Source of the DNA: Acetobacter persici JCM 25330
GTDB lineage: Bacteria > Pseudomonadota > Alphaproteobacteria > Acetobacterales > Acetobacteraceae
Length of the DNA: 64,000 bases
Reading direction: 5' to 3'
Assembly: GCF_000613905.1 (NCBI RefSeq)
Contig: NZ_BAJW01000002.1
Coordinates: 40,336 to 104,335 of the forward strand
The position numbers and the translations under genes were made by a program. Of this stretch, positions 36,782 through 46,375 are shown in pieces (positions within the stretch are counted from its first letter, which is position 1; the number at the start of each line of letters is the position of its first letter). The notes under the pieces are model-generated. The model did no database searches. It was not told the DNA's origin and saw nothing but the letters and a program-made list of their open reading frames with translations.

Positions 36782-37426
36782 ATGTCTTATATGGTCAAGG
36801 AAATGTTCCTCACCTTACAGGGTGAGGGCGGACAGGCCGGGCGACCGGCCGTGTTCTGTCGTTTTGCCGGATGCAACCTGTGGTCTGGCCGGGAAGCCGA
36901 CCGCGCTGAGGCCATCTGCCAGTTCTGTGATACTGATTTTATCGGTACGGATGGAGAGGGCGGCGGCAAGTTTGAAACGGCTGAAAAACTTGCTGAGACA
37001 ATTGCCAGCTTCTGGCCCGAGAGCGGCAATGGCATGACCGTGCCGGGGCTGGTGGTTTTTACTGGCGGTGAGCCTCTGCTCCAGCTTGATGCCCCCCTGA
37101 TCAAAGCTATGCATGCCCGCAATTTCTCCATCGCCGTGGAAAGCAACGGTACGCTGACCGCCCCGGAGGGCGTGGACTGGCTGTGCATCAGCCCCAAAGC
37201 GGGCACATCACTGGAACAGAAAAGCGGGACGGAACTCAAACTGGTCTATCCGCAGACTGGGCTGGACCCCGCCACGCTGGAACAGCTCGATTTTCAATAT
37301 TTCTGGCTACAACCTATGGACGGCCCCAACCAGCAGGAAAACACGCAGGCCGCCATCCGCTACTGTCTGGCCCACCCTAAATGGGGCCTTTCTTTACAGA
37401 CCCACAAGCTGACCGGTATCCCCTGA
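36782..37426 (+). CDS. queE: 7-carboxy-7-deazaguanine synthase
   Basis: Radical SAM step of queuosine precursor synthesis, converting carboxytetrahydropterin to carboxydeazaguanine. FLTLQGEGGQAGRPAVF opens the protein; the cluster cysteines are in CRFAGCNLW and the downstream CQFCDTDF, separated by an insertion as in the family. FTGGEPLLQ and VESNGT follow. The length is 214 residues. It is the first gene of queE-queC-queD, with only a three-base gap to queC. Confidence 0.94.
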   Translation: MSYMVKEMFLTLQGEGGQAGRPAVFCRFAGCNLWSGREADRAEAICQFCDTDFIGTDGEGGGKFETAEKLAETIASFWPESGNGMTVPGLVVFTGGEPLLQLDAPLIKAMHARNFSIAVESNGTLTAPEGVDWLCISPKAGTSLEQKSGTELKLVYPQTGLDPATLEQLDFQYFWLQPMDGPNQQENTQAAIRYCLAHPKWGLSLQTHKLTGIP

Positions 37427-37429
37427 CCC

Positions 37430-38158
37430 ATGTCTACTCCCTTACGCGCCCATGATGAAGCTGCTCTGGTCCTGTTCTCCGGCGGGCAGGATTCCGCCAC
37501 CTGTCTGGCATGGGCTCTTGCCCGGTTTGGCCGGGTGGAAACACTGGGCTTTGATTACGGGCAACGGCATGCTGTGGAACTGGAATGCCGCGAGACGTTG
37601 CGGGAAGGCCTGCAGGCGCAAAACCCGCTCTGGAAAGAGCGGCTGGGCATGGACCATACGCTTGCACTTGGGGCTCTGGGCGATATTTCTGAAACAGCCC
37701 TGACCCGCAATGCTGAAATTGCCATGGAAAAAGACGGGCTCCCGAATACCTTCGTACCGGGCCGCAACATCATTTTTCTGACTTTTGCCGCCGCCCTCGC
37801 CGCGCGCCGTGGCATCCGCCACATTGTGACCGGGGTGTGTGAGACGGATTATTCCGGCTATCCTGACTGCCGGGACGATACCATCAAGGCTGTGCAGGTG
37901 GCTCTCAACCTTGGTATGGACTCACGTTACGTTCTGCACACCCCCCTCATGTGGATTGATAAAGCCGAAACATGGGCACTGGCCGAAGAACTGGGCGGAG
38001 CAGCACTTGTTTCCCTGATCAATCAGGAAAGCCACACCTGCTATCTGGGGGACCGGGAAAGCCTGCATCCATGGGGGCATGGCTGCGGGCAGTGCCCGGC
38101 CTGTGACCTGCGCCGTGCAGGGTGGGAAGAATATGTCGCGAGCAAAACCCATGCCTGA
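37430..38158 (+). CDS. queC: 7-cyano-7-deazaguanine synthase
   Basis: ATP-dependent conversion of carboxydeazaguanine to preQ0. It has the PP-loop [16 protein letters not shown] (about 13-28), [27 protein letters not shown] and the zinc-binding cysteines near the end ([20 protein letters not shown]). It is 242 residues long. The stop overlaps the queD start by eight bases. Confidence 0.95.
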   Translation: MSTPLRAHDEAALVLFSGGQDSATCLAWALARFGRVETLGFDYGQRHAVELECRETLREGLQAQNPLWKERLGMDHTLALGALGDISETALTRNAEIAMEKDGLPNTFVPGRNIIFLTFAAALAARRGIRHIVTGVCETDYSGYPDCRDDTIKAVQVALNLGMDSRYVLHTPLMWIDKAETWALAEELGGAALVSLINQESHTCYLGDRESLHPWGHGCGQCPACDLRRAGWEEYVASKTHA

Positions 38159-38674
38159 TCTGGTTTTTACCCGTCGCTTTTCCATGGGCCACCGGCTGAT
38201 CCACGGCGCCAGTGAATCCTGTGCCCTGCCCCATGGGCATAATGAGTTTGTGACCGTACGCCTCACACCCACGCATCCCGCCCGACTGGACGGCAAGGGG
38301 AATATGCCGGTCTCTTTTCAGCGAGCTAAAAGCACATGGCATCGCTTTGTGGATGAAAAGCTGGATCACGCCCTGCAACTGGCGGAAGACGACCCGCTTC
38401 TGGCGTGGTTTCAGGCACACGAGCCCGCACGGGCGCAGCGTATTGTCATCACCCCCGGTGACCCGACAACAGACTGATGGTCTGCCTGATGATGGCCAAA
38501 CTCAACGCTTTCCTGAAGGCAGATGGAGATGTTCTCCGCTGCACAGAAGTTTCCTTGCAGGAAACACCCACCAATACAGTCAGCTTCAGCGGCAATCCGG
38601 AAGAGATGATCCCGGCCAGCCGTGCGCCTGAAGCCTGCTGGTGGAACCGTGCGGATATGTCGATTTCTGATTAA
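38151..38674 (+). pseudogene. queD: 6-carboxytetrahydropterin synthase, frame broken once
   Basis: Makes 6-carboxytetrahydropterin from dihydroneopterin triphosphate, feeding QueE. ATG 38151 gives [20 protein letters not shown]; zinc histidines are in SMGHRL and LPHGHNEF. Frame is lost near 38474 at PGDPTT. One added base yields the family motif PTTE followed by LMVCLMMAKLNAF and the end VSLQETPTNTVSF. The restored protein has about 174 residues. It sits inside the queE-queC-queD run. Confidence 0.88.
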
Positions 38675-38767
38675 AAACCGCTTGCTCTGTCTGTACAGAG
38701 CCTTTCTACCGCCGCCTTACTGCCCGCCCCTCTTTTATCGGGGCAGGCAATAAGACTGCGTGAGCGT

Positions 38768-40267
38768 TCAGACTTCTTCCAGTTGTAGAACCTTGGTGGT
38801 TTTATCCCGCAGTTCGGCACAGAGGTCAGGATTATTTGCCAGAGTCTGCCCGTAGGACGGGATCATGGCTTTCAGCTTGGCATCCCACTCCGGCAGCTTC
38901 TCCGCAAAACATTTCTTCAGCACTGTCAGCATGATCGGCGCGGCAGTCGAGGCCCCCGGAGACGCCCCCAGCAGAGCGGCAACAGACCCATCCGCGCTGG
39001 AGATAACTTCTGTCCCGAACTGGAGAACGCCACCTTTTTCCGCGTCTTCCTTAATAATCTGTACGCGCTGTCCGGCCACAACCAGTTCCCAGTCCTTGGA
39101 ACGCGCGGTGGGAACAAAATCCCGCAGGGCGCTCATTCGTTCACTGCTGGACTGCATAACCTGCTGGATCAGATATTTGGTCAGCGGCCAGTTATCCCGC
39201 GCGACTGACAGAATGGCTTTGATATTATCAGGACGGATGGAACGGGGCAGATCCATCAGAGAGCCATATTTGAGGAAACGGGTGGAAAACCCTGCATACG
39301 GCCCAAACAGCAGCGCTGGCTTGCCGTCAATCATGCGGGTATCCAGATGCGGCACGGACATGGGCGGCGCACCGACGGACGCCTTGCCATAAACCTTTGC
39401 ATGGTGCTGCGCCACAATCTCCGGATTGGTGCAGCGCAGGAACTGCCCGCTGACGGGAAACCCGCCGACCCCTTTTGATTCCGGGATGCCCGTTTTCTGG
39501 AGGAGAGAAAGCGCGCCCCCACCGGCCCCGATAAACACAAAGCGGGCGCTGACGGTGCGCTGCGTGTTCAGGCGCAAATCCTGCACCAGCACCTGCCACC
39601 GCCCATCCGGGCCGCGTTTAATGTTCAGCACATCATGCTGCGTATGCAGGGTGCATCCGGCTGTTTCCGTCAGATAGCTGAACAGCAGGCGCGTCAGAGC
39701 GCCATAATTCACATCCGTGCCGTTCAGGTGCGTGTTACGGCCAGCGGCTGCCCCGGCGGGCGCGCCTGCATGACAAGCGGCATCCACTGCGCCATCTGGG
39801 CCGGATCTTCAGAATATTCCATACCCGCGAAAAGCGGATGGGCGTTCAGCGCCTCATGGCGTTTCCGCAGGAAGGCAACATTCGCTTCCCCCCATACAAA
39901 ACTCATATGCGGGACAGGCGTAATAAAATCACGCGGCGAGGCAATCACTTTGCTCTCAACCAGATGCGACCAGAACTGGCGGGAAATCTGGAAGGCCTCA
40001 TTGACCGCCACGGCTTTGCTGATATCCACGCTGCCATCAGCTTTCTGGGGCGTATAATTCAGCTCGCACAGGCAGAGTGGCCGGTGCCTGCATTATTCCA
40101 CGCATCCGAGCTTTCTTCCGCCACGTTGTCCAGGCGCTCGAAAATGCTGATACGCCAGTCCGGCTGTAACTGCCGGAGAAACACCCAAGTGTGGCGCTCA
40201 TCACGCCTCCACCAATCAGGACGACATCAACGGATGAGGAAGGATCGGTCGTGGTGGAACTCATCAT
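38768..40267 (-). pseudogene. mqo: malate:quinone oxidoreductase, frame broken three times
   Basis: Membrane-associated FAD enzyme that oxidises malate to oxaloacetate and passes electrons to quinone, replacing or aiding malate dehydrogenase. The start (ATG 40267 or 40264, after GCGGAG) leads to [16 protein letters not shown], the FAD loop. Breaks lie near 40186, 40072 and 39728. Adding one base at each (GGGG for GGG, CCC for CC, CCC for CC) gives [30 protein letters not shown] and [16 protein letters not shown] in turn. The rest is intact to [21 protein letters not shown] and the end. The restored length is about 500 residues. Confidence 0.9.
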
Positions 40268-40340
40268 GGTCTCCGCATTATAAGCCCGTTTCTTCCCATG
40301 GAAGCTGGAGACAGGCACAGTCTTCCCGCTTGCCGTGGTT

Positions 40341-40362
40341 CCTGCTCCGGCGCAAGAGCAGG
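40341..40362. repeat. 7-bp inverted repeat in the mqo/osmC intergenic region
   Basis: CCTGCTC and GAGCAGG with an eight-base spacer lie 74 bases before the mqo start, between the divergent mqo and osmC genes. It may be an operator or leader hairpin for mqo; nothing further supports a role. Confidence 0.35.
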
Positions 40363-40523
40363 CTTAAAGTAACCCGGTATGGTTATACGCTTATCCTATG
40401 CCACATTTTCTGCCCGCAGCAGTTCTCATCTCTGCGAGAGCGGAGCAGCATTGCATGAACCTAGCAGCCAGACGCGCGTTTGATTGGGCAGGCTTATGGT
40501 GAAAACAAAAAGGATGACACGCT

Positions 40524-40955
40524 ATGGTGATTAAAAAATCCGGTTCCGCCCACTGGGAAGGTTCTATCAAGGAAGGGCATGGCACCGTTTCTACGGAAAG
40601 CAATGCCCTGAAAAGTCAGCCCTACGGTTTTAATACGCGCTTTGAAGATAAGCCCGGCACGAACCCCGAAGAGCTTCTCGGTGCGGCACACGCGGCCTGT
40701 TTTTCCATGGCGCTTTCCCTGATTCTGGGAGAAGCCGGGCTGACAGCAAAATCCATCGACACCAAGGCCGTTGTCAGCCTGACCAAAGCTGCTGACGGAT
40801 TTGAAATTGATGCCGTCGCCCTCACCCTTAAAGCAGATGTGCCGGGTACGACAGACGAGCAGTTTCAGGCTCTGGCCAACAAGGCCAAAACGGGCTGCCC
40901 GGTCTCCAAACTGTTCAAGGCGAGCATTACGCTGGACGCCACGCTGGCTGGCTGA
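40524..40955 (+). CDS. osmC: OsmC family peroxiredoxin-like protein
   Basis: Thiol-dependent peroxidase that detoxifies organic hydroperoxides. The 143-residue protein has GTNPEELLGAAHAACFSMAL with the peroxidatic cysteine (near residue 60) and the second cysteine in KTGCPVSKLF (near 126). It is of the OsmC rather than Ohr subgroup by overall pattern. AAAGGATG precedes the ATG. It is divergent from mqo and convergent with aroC, whose stop lies four bases away. Confidence 0.92.
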   Translation: MVIKKSGSAHWEGSIKEGHGTVSTESNALKSQPYGFNTRFEDKPGTNPEELLGAAHAACFSMALSLILGEAGLTAKSIDTKAVVSLTKAADGFEIDAVALTLKADVPGTTDEQFQALANKAKTGCPVSKLFKASITLDATLAG

Positions 40956-40965
40956 AAATCAGCCA
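40949..40965. terminator. short palindrome holding both stop codons of osmC and aroC
   Basis: TGGCTGA and TCAGCCA (loop AAA) form a 7-bp hairpin. The left arm contains the osmC TGA and the right arm the restored aroC TGA on the other strand. It may act as a compact two-way transcription stop, although no T-run follows. Confidence 0.4.
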
Positions 40966-42028
40966 ACCTGCCCGCGATGCCGCAAAAGATGGTCTGCCAG
41001 CACGCAGGCCATCATGCTTCTCCAACCGGCACAGCACGAATCCCGACACAGGGGTCATGTCGCCCTTTGGTGATCACGTCTTTATTCTGACCATCCCGCG
41101 TAACAGACGGCACAGGGGTCAGCATGGAGCTGGTTGGCTTGACCGCAAACCGCGCTACAACTGGCTGACCACTGGAAATACCACCCAGAATACCGCCCGC
41201 ATGGTTCGCACCAAACGCTATCTTCCCATCCTGCATGAACAGTGCGTCTGCATTTTCAAGCCCGGTCAGGGCGGCAGAGGCAAACCCGTCGCCAATTTCC
41301 ACGCCCTTGACGGCATTAATGCTCATCAGCGCGGCTGCCAGATCTGAATCCAGCTTGCCATAGACAGGCGCGCCCAGACCGGGAGGAACGCCCTCCGCCA
41401 CAACTTCAATCACGGCCCCGATGGACAGTCCGGCTTTCCGGATACCCGACAGATACTCTTCCCACTCCGGCACACAGGCCGCATCCGGGCAGAAGAACGG
41501 GTTGCGCGTCACTTCATCCCAGTTCCAGCGGGAGCGGTCAATTTTGTGCGGCCCAAGCTGAACCAGCGCGCCGCGAATACGCACATCCGGCCCCAGAACC
41601 TGCCGGGCCACGGCTCCGGCAGCAACCCGGCACGCCGTTTCACGCGCGGAGGAACGGCCCCCTCCGCGATAGTCGCGGATACCGTATTTCAGATCATAGG
41701 TCAGATCTGCATGGCCGGGGCGATAAGTCTGGGCAATATCCCCATAATCACGCGACCGCTGATCGGTGTTTTCTATCAGCAGGGAAATCGGGGTGCCTGT
41801 TGTCTGGCCTTCAAACACGCCAGAGAGAATGCGCACGGCGTCCGGCTCCTTGCGCTGGGTGGTAAAGGCCGACTGCCCGGGACGCCGCTGGTCCAGAAAC
41901 GGCTGAATATCCGCTTCTGTCAGAGGCAGGCGGGGTGGGCAGCCATCCACGACACAGCCAATGGCCGGTCCATGACTCTCACCCCATGTGGTGACGCGGA
42001 AAAGATGGCCAAAGCTGTTGTAGGACAC
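40959..42028 (-). pseudogene. aroC: chorismate synthase, frame broken near the C-terminus
   Basis: Last step of the shikimate pathway, using reduced FMN. N-terminal [25 protein letters not shown], positions about 1-25, [33 protein letters not shown] region (about 105-133) and [17 protein letters not shown] are intact. A TGA at 41012 then ends the frame early. One base near 41016 (GCCATG for GCATG) restores [18 protein letters not shown] and a stop at 40959-40961, giving about 356 residues, the family norm. It lies ten bases downstream of fabI. Confidence 0.93.
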
Positions 42029-42037
42029 GCTAAATCC

Positions 42038-42877
42038 TCAGTCGCCTGATACGGAGATATCCGGAGCCGTGGGGTTTTTCATGCCCACAATATTATAGCC
42101 GCAATCAACGTGATGAATTTCACCCGTCACGCCGGAAGAAAGGTCAGACAGCATATACAGCCCTGCCCCACCAACTTCTTCCAGACCCACATTGCGTTCC
42201 AGCGGGGCGTTATACTGGTTCCATTTCAGAATATAACGGAAGTCGCCAATCCCGCTGGCAGCCAGCGTCTTGATGGGACCTGCGGAAATGCCGTTTACGC
42301 GGATCCCGTCACGTCCCAGATCAGCCGCCATGTAACGCACAGACGCTTCCAGCGCGGCTTTGGCAACGCCCATTACGTTATAATGCGGCATGACGCGCTC
42401 AGCGCCCAGATAGCTCAGCGTCAGCAGAGAGCCACCGTCCTTCATCAGGGCTGACGCGCGCTGCGCAACGGCGGTAAAAGAATAGCAGGAAATATCCAGA
42501 GCCGTCAGAAAGGCCTCACGCGGGGTATCAACATACCGACCGCGCAGAAACTGCTTATCGGCCCAGCCAATGGCATGGACTACAAAGTCCAGCTTGCCCC
42601 ATTCACGCTCCAGTGTGGCGAACAGCTCATCCAGAGCCGCCTCATCCGTCACATCACAGGGCAGGACCAGAGAGGCCCCGATGCTTTCAGCCAGCGGCTT
42701 GACGCGCTTGCCAAGGGCTTCACCCTGATAGGTGAAAGCCATCTCGCCGCCCTGTGCCGCAACCGCCTGAGCGATACCCCAGGCAATGGAGCGATCATTG
42801 GCAACACCCATTACCAGACCTTTTTTGCCCTGCATCAATGTGCCCTGGGCGGGCAATGTGGTGTTGTGAGAAGACAT
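42038..42877 (-). CDS. fabI: enoyl-ACP reductase
   Basis: NADH-dependent reduction of enoyl-ACP, the last step of the fatty acid elongation cycle. The 279-residue protein has LVMGVANDRSIAWGIA at the cofactor site (about 23-38), HAIGWADK, and the catalytic Tyr-x6-Lys in YNVMGVAKAALE. It ends with the family-typical HHVDCGYNIVGM. ATG 42877 is preferred over an upstream in-frame start at 42940. It is probably co-transcribed with aroC. Confidence 0.95.
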   Translation of the reverse strand: MSSHNTTLPAQGTLMQGKKGLVMGVANDRSIAWGIAQAVAAQGGEMAFTYQGEALGKRVKPLAESIGASLVLPCDVTDEAALDELFATLEREWGKLDFVVHAIGWADKQFLRGRYVDTPREAFLTALDISCYSFTAVAQRASALMKDGGSLLTLSYLGAERVMPHYNVMGVAKAALEASVRYMAADLGRDGIRVNGISAGPIKTLAASGIGDFRYILKWNQYNAPLERNVGLEEVGGAGLYMLSDLSSGVTGEIHHVDCGYNIVGMKNPTAPDISVSGD

Positions 42878-43045
42878 GCTGTGACCTCGACCTGTCTGTT
42901 GACTGTACTCTAAAACTTGTAGCGGTTGGTCGCATACCACAGCCTGCTAAACAAGACCTAAGCGCCTGCTAACACTTCAAACCATTCATGCCTTTCGATA
43001 CAAAGCGTGAAGAGCAGGTTTTTTTGATGCTGAAAGAAACAGGGT

Positions 43046-43681
43046 ATGACTGACTCCACCTTCTCCCCGCCCCCGGCTTCAACGCCCGCACTGATTGACC
43101 TTGCGGCCGATCCGTTCACCCTGTTTTCCGAATGGATGCAGGAGGCAGAAAAAACCGAGCCCTCAGACCCCAACGCCATGGTGGTTGCAACCAGCACCCC
43201 GGATGGCCACCCCTCGGCCCGCATTGTGCTGCTGAAGGGCATGGATCGGCGGGGTTTTGTTTTCTACACCAATCAGGACAGCCGCAAGGGGCATGAACTG
43301 GCAGAAAACCAGCATGTTGCCCTGCTGTTCCACTGGAAGAGCCTGCGCCGGCAGATCCGCATTGAAGGAACTGTCACGCCTGTTACGCCGGAAGAAGCCG
43401 ATGCGTATTTTGCGAGTCGCAGCCGGATCTCCCGCATGGGGGCCGTGGCATCCGACCAGTCCCGCCCGCTGGCAGACCGCGCCATTTTTGAGCAGCGCCT
43501 GAAGGATGTGGAAGCCCGGTATGAGGGGCAGGATCTGATCCCGCGCCCCGACAACTGGTCTGGTTACCGGGTTGACCCGTCCTGTTTTGAGTTCTGGCAG
43601 GAAAGACCCTACCGCCTGCATGATCGTGCGACATGGACGCGTGAGGGAAACCACTGGAATGTCACGCGTTTATATCCATAA
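43046..43681 (+). CDS. pdxH: pyridoxamine 5'-phosphate oxidase
   Basis: FMN-dependent oxidation of pyridoxine or pyridoxamine phosphate to pyridoxal phosphate. The 211 residues include NAMVVATSTPDGHPSARIVLLK, FVFYTNQDSRKGHEL, and the end FWQERPYRLHDRATW with RLYP as last residues. It is divergent from fabI with a 168-base intergenic region. Confidence 0.95.
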   Translation: MTDSTFSPPPASTPALIDLAADPFTLFSEWMQEAEKTEPSDPNAMVVATSTPDGHPSARIVLLKGMDRRGFVFYTNQDSRKGHELAENQHVALLFHWKSLRRQIRIEGTVTPVTPEEADAYFASRSRISRMGAVASDQSRPLADRAIFEQRLKDVEARYEGQDLIPRPDNWSGYRVDPSCFEFWQERPYRLHDRATWTREGNHWNVTRLYP

Positions 43682-43744
43682 CTCTTACGGAACAGATCAT
43701 CCGCACGGCCTGTCCGATTCCTGTAGAGACGGAGAACAAAAACA

Positions 43745-44623
43745 ATGAAAGACGTCCGTAAAATCCTGCTTCCTATGGTCAGCACCTCCAATGGGGAGGC
43801 TGCGCTGATCCGTGGCTATAATTTCGCCCGCCGTTTTGGCGCGCATCTGGCCGTGCTGCATGTCCGCCCGGACGGGCGGGACATTGCTCCGCTGGCAGGC
43901 GAAGGCTTGTCCGGTGCCATGGTGGAAGACCTCATGCGTACGGCGGAGCATGAAAGCTCCCGCCATGCGCATGAGGTCCGGGCACTGTTTGAACGTTTTG
44001 TTGCCGCACACCCGGATATTGAGGTGATTTCACCCCATTCCGTCTTCCCGTGGGATAAGCCGAGCATCAGCTTCAATATTCTGAACGGTGCGGAAAGTGA
44101 GATCGTCCCCTCACACGCCCGCCTTTCGGATTTCACTCTGGTCCCTCACCCGGATTCAGGCGCTGAGGTTTCCTCTTCCGAAACACTGCATGCGGTTCTT
44201 TTTGACAGCGGTCGCCCTGTCGTGATCGCCCCGCGTACGCCGCCTAAAGGCATGATCAAGCGTGTCTGTATCGGGTGGAATGGCACGGCAGAATCGTCGT
44301 CTGCCCTGCGTGGCGCTCTGGCATGGGCCCACACGGCAGAAGCCGTGCGCGTTTTGCATTGCGGGGACTATCAGCGCCGTGGCCCCAAGGCACGGGATGT
44401 GATCGACTATCTGTCCTTCCACGGGATCAAAGCCGACTCTGTAGAATTTCCGCCGGTAGACCGTGATGTTGGCAAAGGGCTCCTCGCCGCCTGCCATGAC
44501 TTCCATGCCGACATGCTGGCCATGGGCGCTTATTCTCACTCCCGCCTGCGGCAGCTCATTCTGGGCGGGGTTACGCGTCATATTCTGGAACATGCAGACC
44601 TGACGGTGCTGATGAGCCGTTAA
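43745..44623 (+). CDS. universal stress protein with two UspA domains
   Basis: A 292-residue cytoplasmic protein. Domain 1 (about 1-145) begins KDVRKILLPMVSTSNGEAALIRG; domain 2 (about 155-292) begins GMIKRVCIGWNGTAESSSALRGAL and ends MLAMGAYSHSRLRQLILGG and VTRHILEHADLTVLMSR. The glycine-rich loop near the end resembles the ATP-binding G-x2-G-x9-G-S/T motif. ACGGAGAA lies upstream of the ATG, and a terminator follows. Confidence 0.9.
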   Translation: MKDVRKILLPMVSTSNGEAALIRGYNFARRFGAHLAVLHVRPDGRDIAPLAGEGLSGAMVEDLMRTAEHESSRHAHEVRALFERFVAAHPDIEVISPHSVFPWDKPSISFNILNGAESEIVPSHARLSDFTLVPHPDSGAEVSSSETLHAVLFDSGRPVVIAPRTPPKGMIKRVCIGWNGTAESSSALRGALAWAHTAEAVRVLHCGDYQRRGPKARDVIDYLSFHGIKADSVEFPPVDRDVGKGLLAACHDFHADMLAMGAYSHSRLRQLILGGVTRHILEHADLTVLMSR

Positions 44624-44662
44624 AGCCCGGCTGTCTGATCCTTTACACTTCCAGACAAAAAG

Positions 44663-44695
44663 AAACCCCGGCGTGCTCATGCATTCCGGGGTTTT
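44663..44695. terminator. rho-independent terminator
   Basis: AAACCCCGG and CCGGGGTTT form a 9-bp stem with a 14-base loop, followed by T on the plus strand and preceded by an A-rich run. It separates the convergent usp and MBL-hydrolase genes and may serve both. Confidence 0.8.
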
Positions 44696-44747
44696 ACATG
44701 GCCTAATGATACGGCTTATCTGGAAAGACGGTGGCCCAGAACTGGCG

Positions 44748-45554
44748 TCACGCTTTTTCAGGGTCAGGCAGGGTAAAGCTTAGTCCGTCATAAGCAGCTT
44801 CTACCCCTGCGGGCAGCGTGTTCCGCATCCACGCCCAGTCCATGTCCGGCCCCAGATGCGTCAGAATAAGGCGGCGTGGCTGAACGCGCTCCTTCCACTC
44901 CAGCACCCTCTCCAGCCAGGCATGGGCGCTATGGGGTTCTTTCTGGAAGCAATCGACAATCCATGTATCGACCCCATCCAGCACATCAAACGATGCCTCC
45001 GGCAGTTCCACCGTATCCGTACTGTAGGCAAAATCCCCGCACCGCAGCCCGCCGGAAGGGATACGCCCGTGATTCTGCTCAAACAGGGAAATTTCATACC
45101 CACTCATCACCACGTCGCCGTGTAACGGCACCGGCTGCGCCTCAACCACCGCCCGGAAAAAATGAGGCGCGGTGGTCCATGGCTGAAAAACGTAGTTAAA
45201 ACGCGTCTGGACTTCTTCCAGTACGGAAGGCGTAGCATAGGCCGTAATGGGCTGCCCGATTGTGCGGTTAATACCCCGCACTTCATCCAGACCAGCAATA
45301 TGGTCCGCATGGGCATGCGTGAAGAATATGGATCTGAAGGCGCTGATTCCGTTCGCCAGAAGCTGGGCACGAATATCAGGCCCGGTATCGACCAGAATCC
45401 CTTCCCCATCGTCCATCCGGATAAAAACTGACGCACGGGTGCGGATATTCCGGGGCTCGTTCGGGTCACACTGCCCCCAGATACCACGGCCATCTTCGCC
45501 GCCCAGCATTGGCACACCGGCAGACCCGCCACACCCCAGAATTGTAACCTTCAT
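44748..45554 (-). CDS. MBL-fold metal-dependent hydrolase
   Basis: A 268-residue metallo-beta-lactamase-fold protein of the PhnP/RNase Z-like branch. GCGGSAGVPMLGG is at the N-terminus; the metal site is THAHADHIAGLD (about 79-90) with later FEQNHG and LTHLGPDMD. It is located directly downstream of tatD (17 bases), a setting common in alphaproteobacteria, where it is annotated as phosphoribosyl 1,2-cyclic phosphate phosphodiesterase-like. Substrate unknown. Confidence 0.85.
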   Translation of the reverse strand: MKVTILGCGGSAGVPMLGGEDGRGIWGQCDPNEPRNIRTRASVFIRMDDGEGILVDTGPDIRAQLLANGISAFRSIFFTHAHADHIAGLDEVRGINRTIGQPITAYATPSVLEEVQTRFNYVFQPWTTAPHFFRAVVEAQPVPLHGDVVMSGYEISLFEQNHGRIPSGGLRCGDFAYSTDTVELPEASFDVLDGVDTWIVDCFQKEPHSAHAWLERVLEWKERVQPRRLILTHLGPDMDWAWMRNTLPAGVEAAYDGLSFTLPDPEKA

Positions 45555-45571
45555 GCGGTCGCCTTCCCTCT

Positions 45572-46375
45572 TCAGGCCGCCTTGCGGAAGAGCCGGAAAA
45601 AATTATCGGTCGTCATCTGCGTAAACGCTGTGAGATCCTGCCCACGCTCCTGCGCAAGACAGGCGGCCGTATAAGCCACGTAGGCGGGCTGGTTCTTCTT
45701 GCCACGGCGCGGCACCGGAGCCAGAAACGGGGAATCGGTTTCAACCAGAATACGGTCAGCGGGCAGATCCCGCGCGACGTCACGGAACTCGCCACATTTA
45801 GGAAATGTCGCAATACCGGAGAAACTGACAGACCCGCCGAGATCCACCACACACCGGGCCAGATCAACACTGGACGCAAAGCAGTGCAGCAAAATGGGGA
45901 ATGCCCCCTTTTCTGTCTCTTCCCGCAGAATCTGCGCCACATCCTCATCCGCCTGCCGGGCGTGGATGATAATGGGAATATTCAGAGCGCGAGCTGCACC
46001 AATATGGTTGCGGAAACTCTCATGCTGGATCGGCCTGACCTCTTCGGCCCCGTGAAAATAATCCAGACCACTCTCACCAATACCCACCACATTCGGGGCA
46101 TCCGCAATCGCGACAATCTCTTCCACTGAGGGCACCGGGCCTTCTTCAACATGGTCAGGATGCGTGCCAACCGTGCACCAGATTTTCACGTCCGGCGTGC
46201 TGAAGCCCGTCAGACGCTTCTGTTCATCCGCACGGGCCAGCCGTGTCCCGATCGTCACCATCCCGCTGACGCCGGCCTCTTGGGCCGCCGCCAGCAATCC
46301 GGGCAGTTCTTCGTCCGCAAAGTGGTCCAGATGACAGTGGGAATCGATCAGTCCAGTCATACTCGTCTCATTCAC
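45572..46375 (-). CDS. tatD: TatD family metal-dependent hydrolase
   Basis: Metal-dependent DNase/amidohydrolase fold. The metal-binding IDSHCHLDHF is near the N-terminus, with VGIGESGLDY, IIHARQAD, LHCFASS and ETDSPFLAPVPRRGKKNQP following. GTG 46375 overlaps the metG stop (GTGA); ATG 46360, five codons later, is also possible. It belongs to the metG-tatD-MBL run. The cellular role in alphaproteobacteria is not firmly known. Confidence 0.9.
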   Translation of the reverse strand: MNETSMTGLIDSHCHLDHFADEELPGLLAAAQEAGVSGMVTIGTRLARADEQKRLTGFSTPDVKIWCTVGTHPDHVEEGPVPSVEEIVAIADAPNVVGIGESGLDYFHGAEEVRPIQHESFRNHIGAARALNIPIIIHARQADEDVAQILREETEKGAFPILLHCFASSVDLARCVVDLGGSVSFSGIATFPKCGEFRDVARDLPADRILVETDSPFLAPVPRRGKKNQPAYVAYTAACLAQERGQDLTAFTQMTTDNFFRLFRKAA

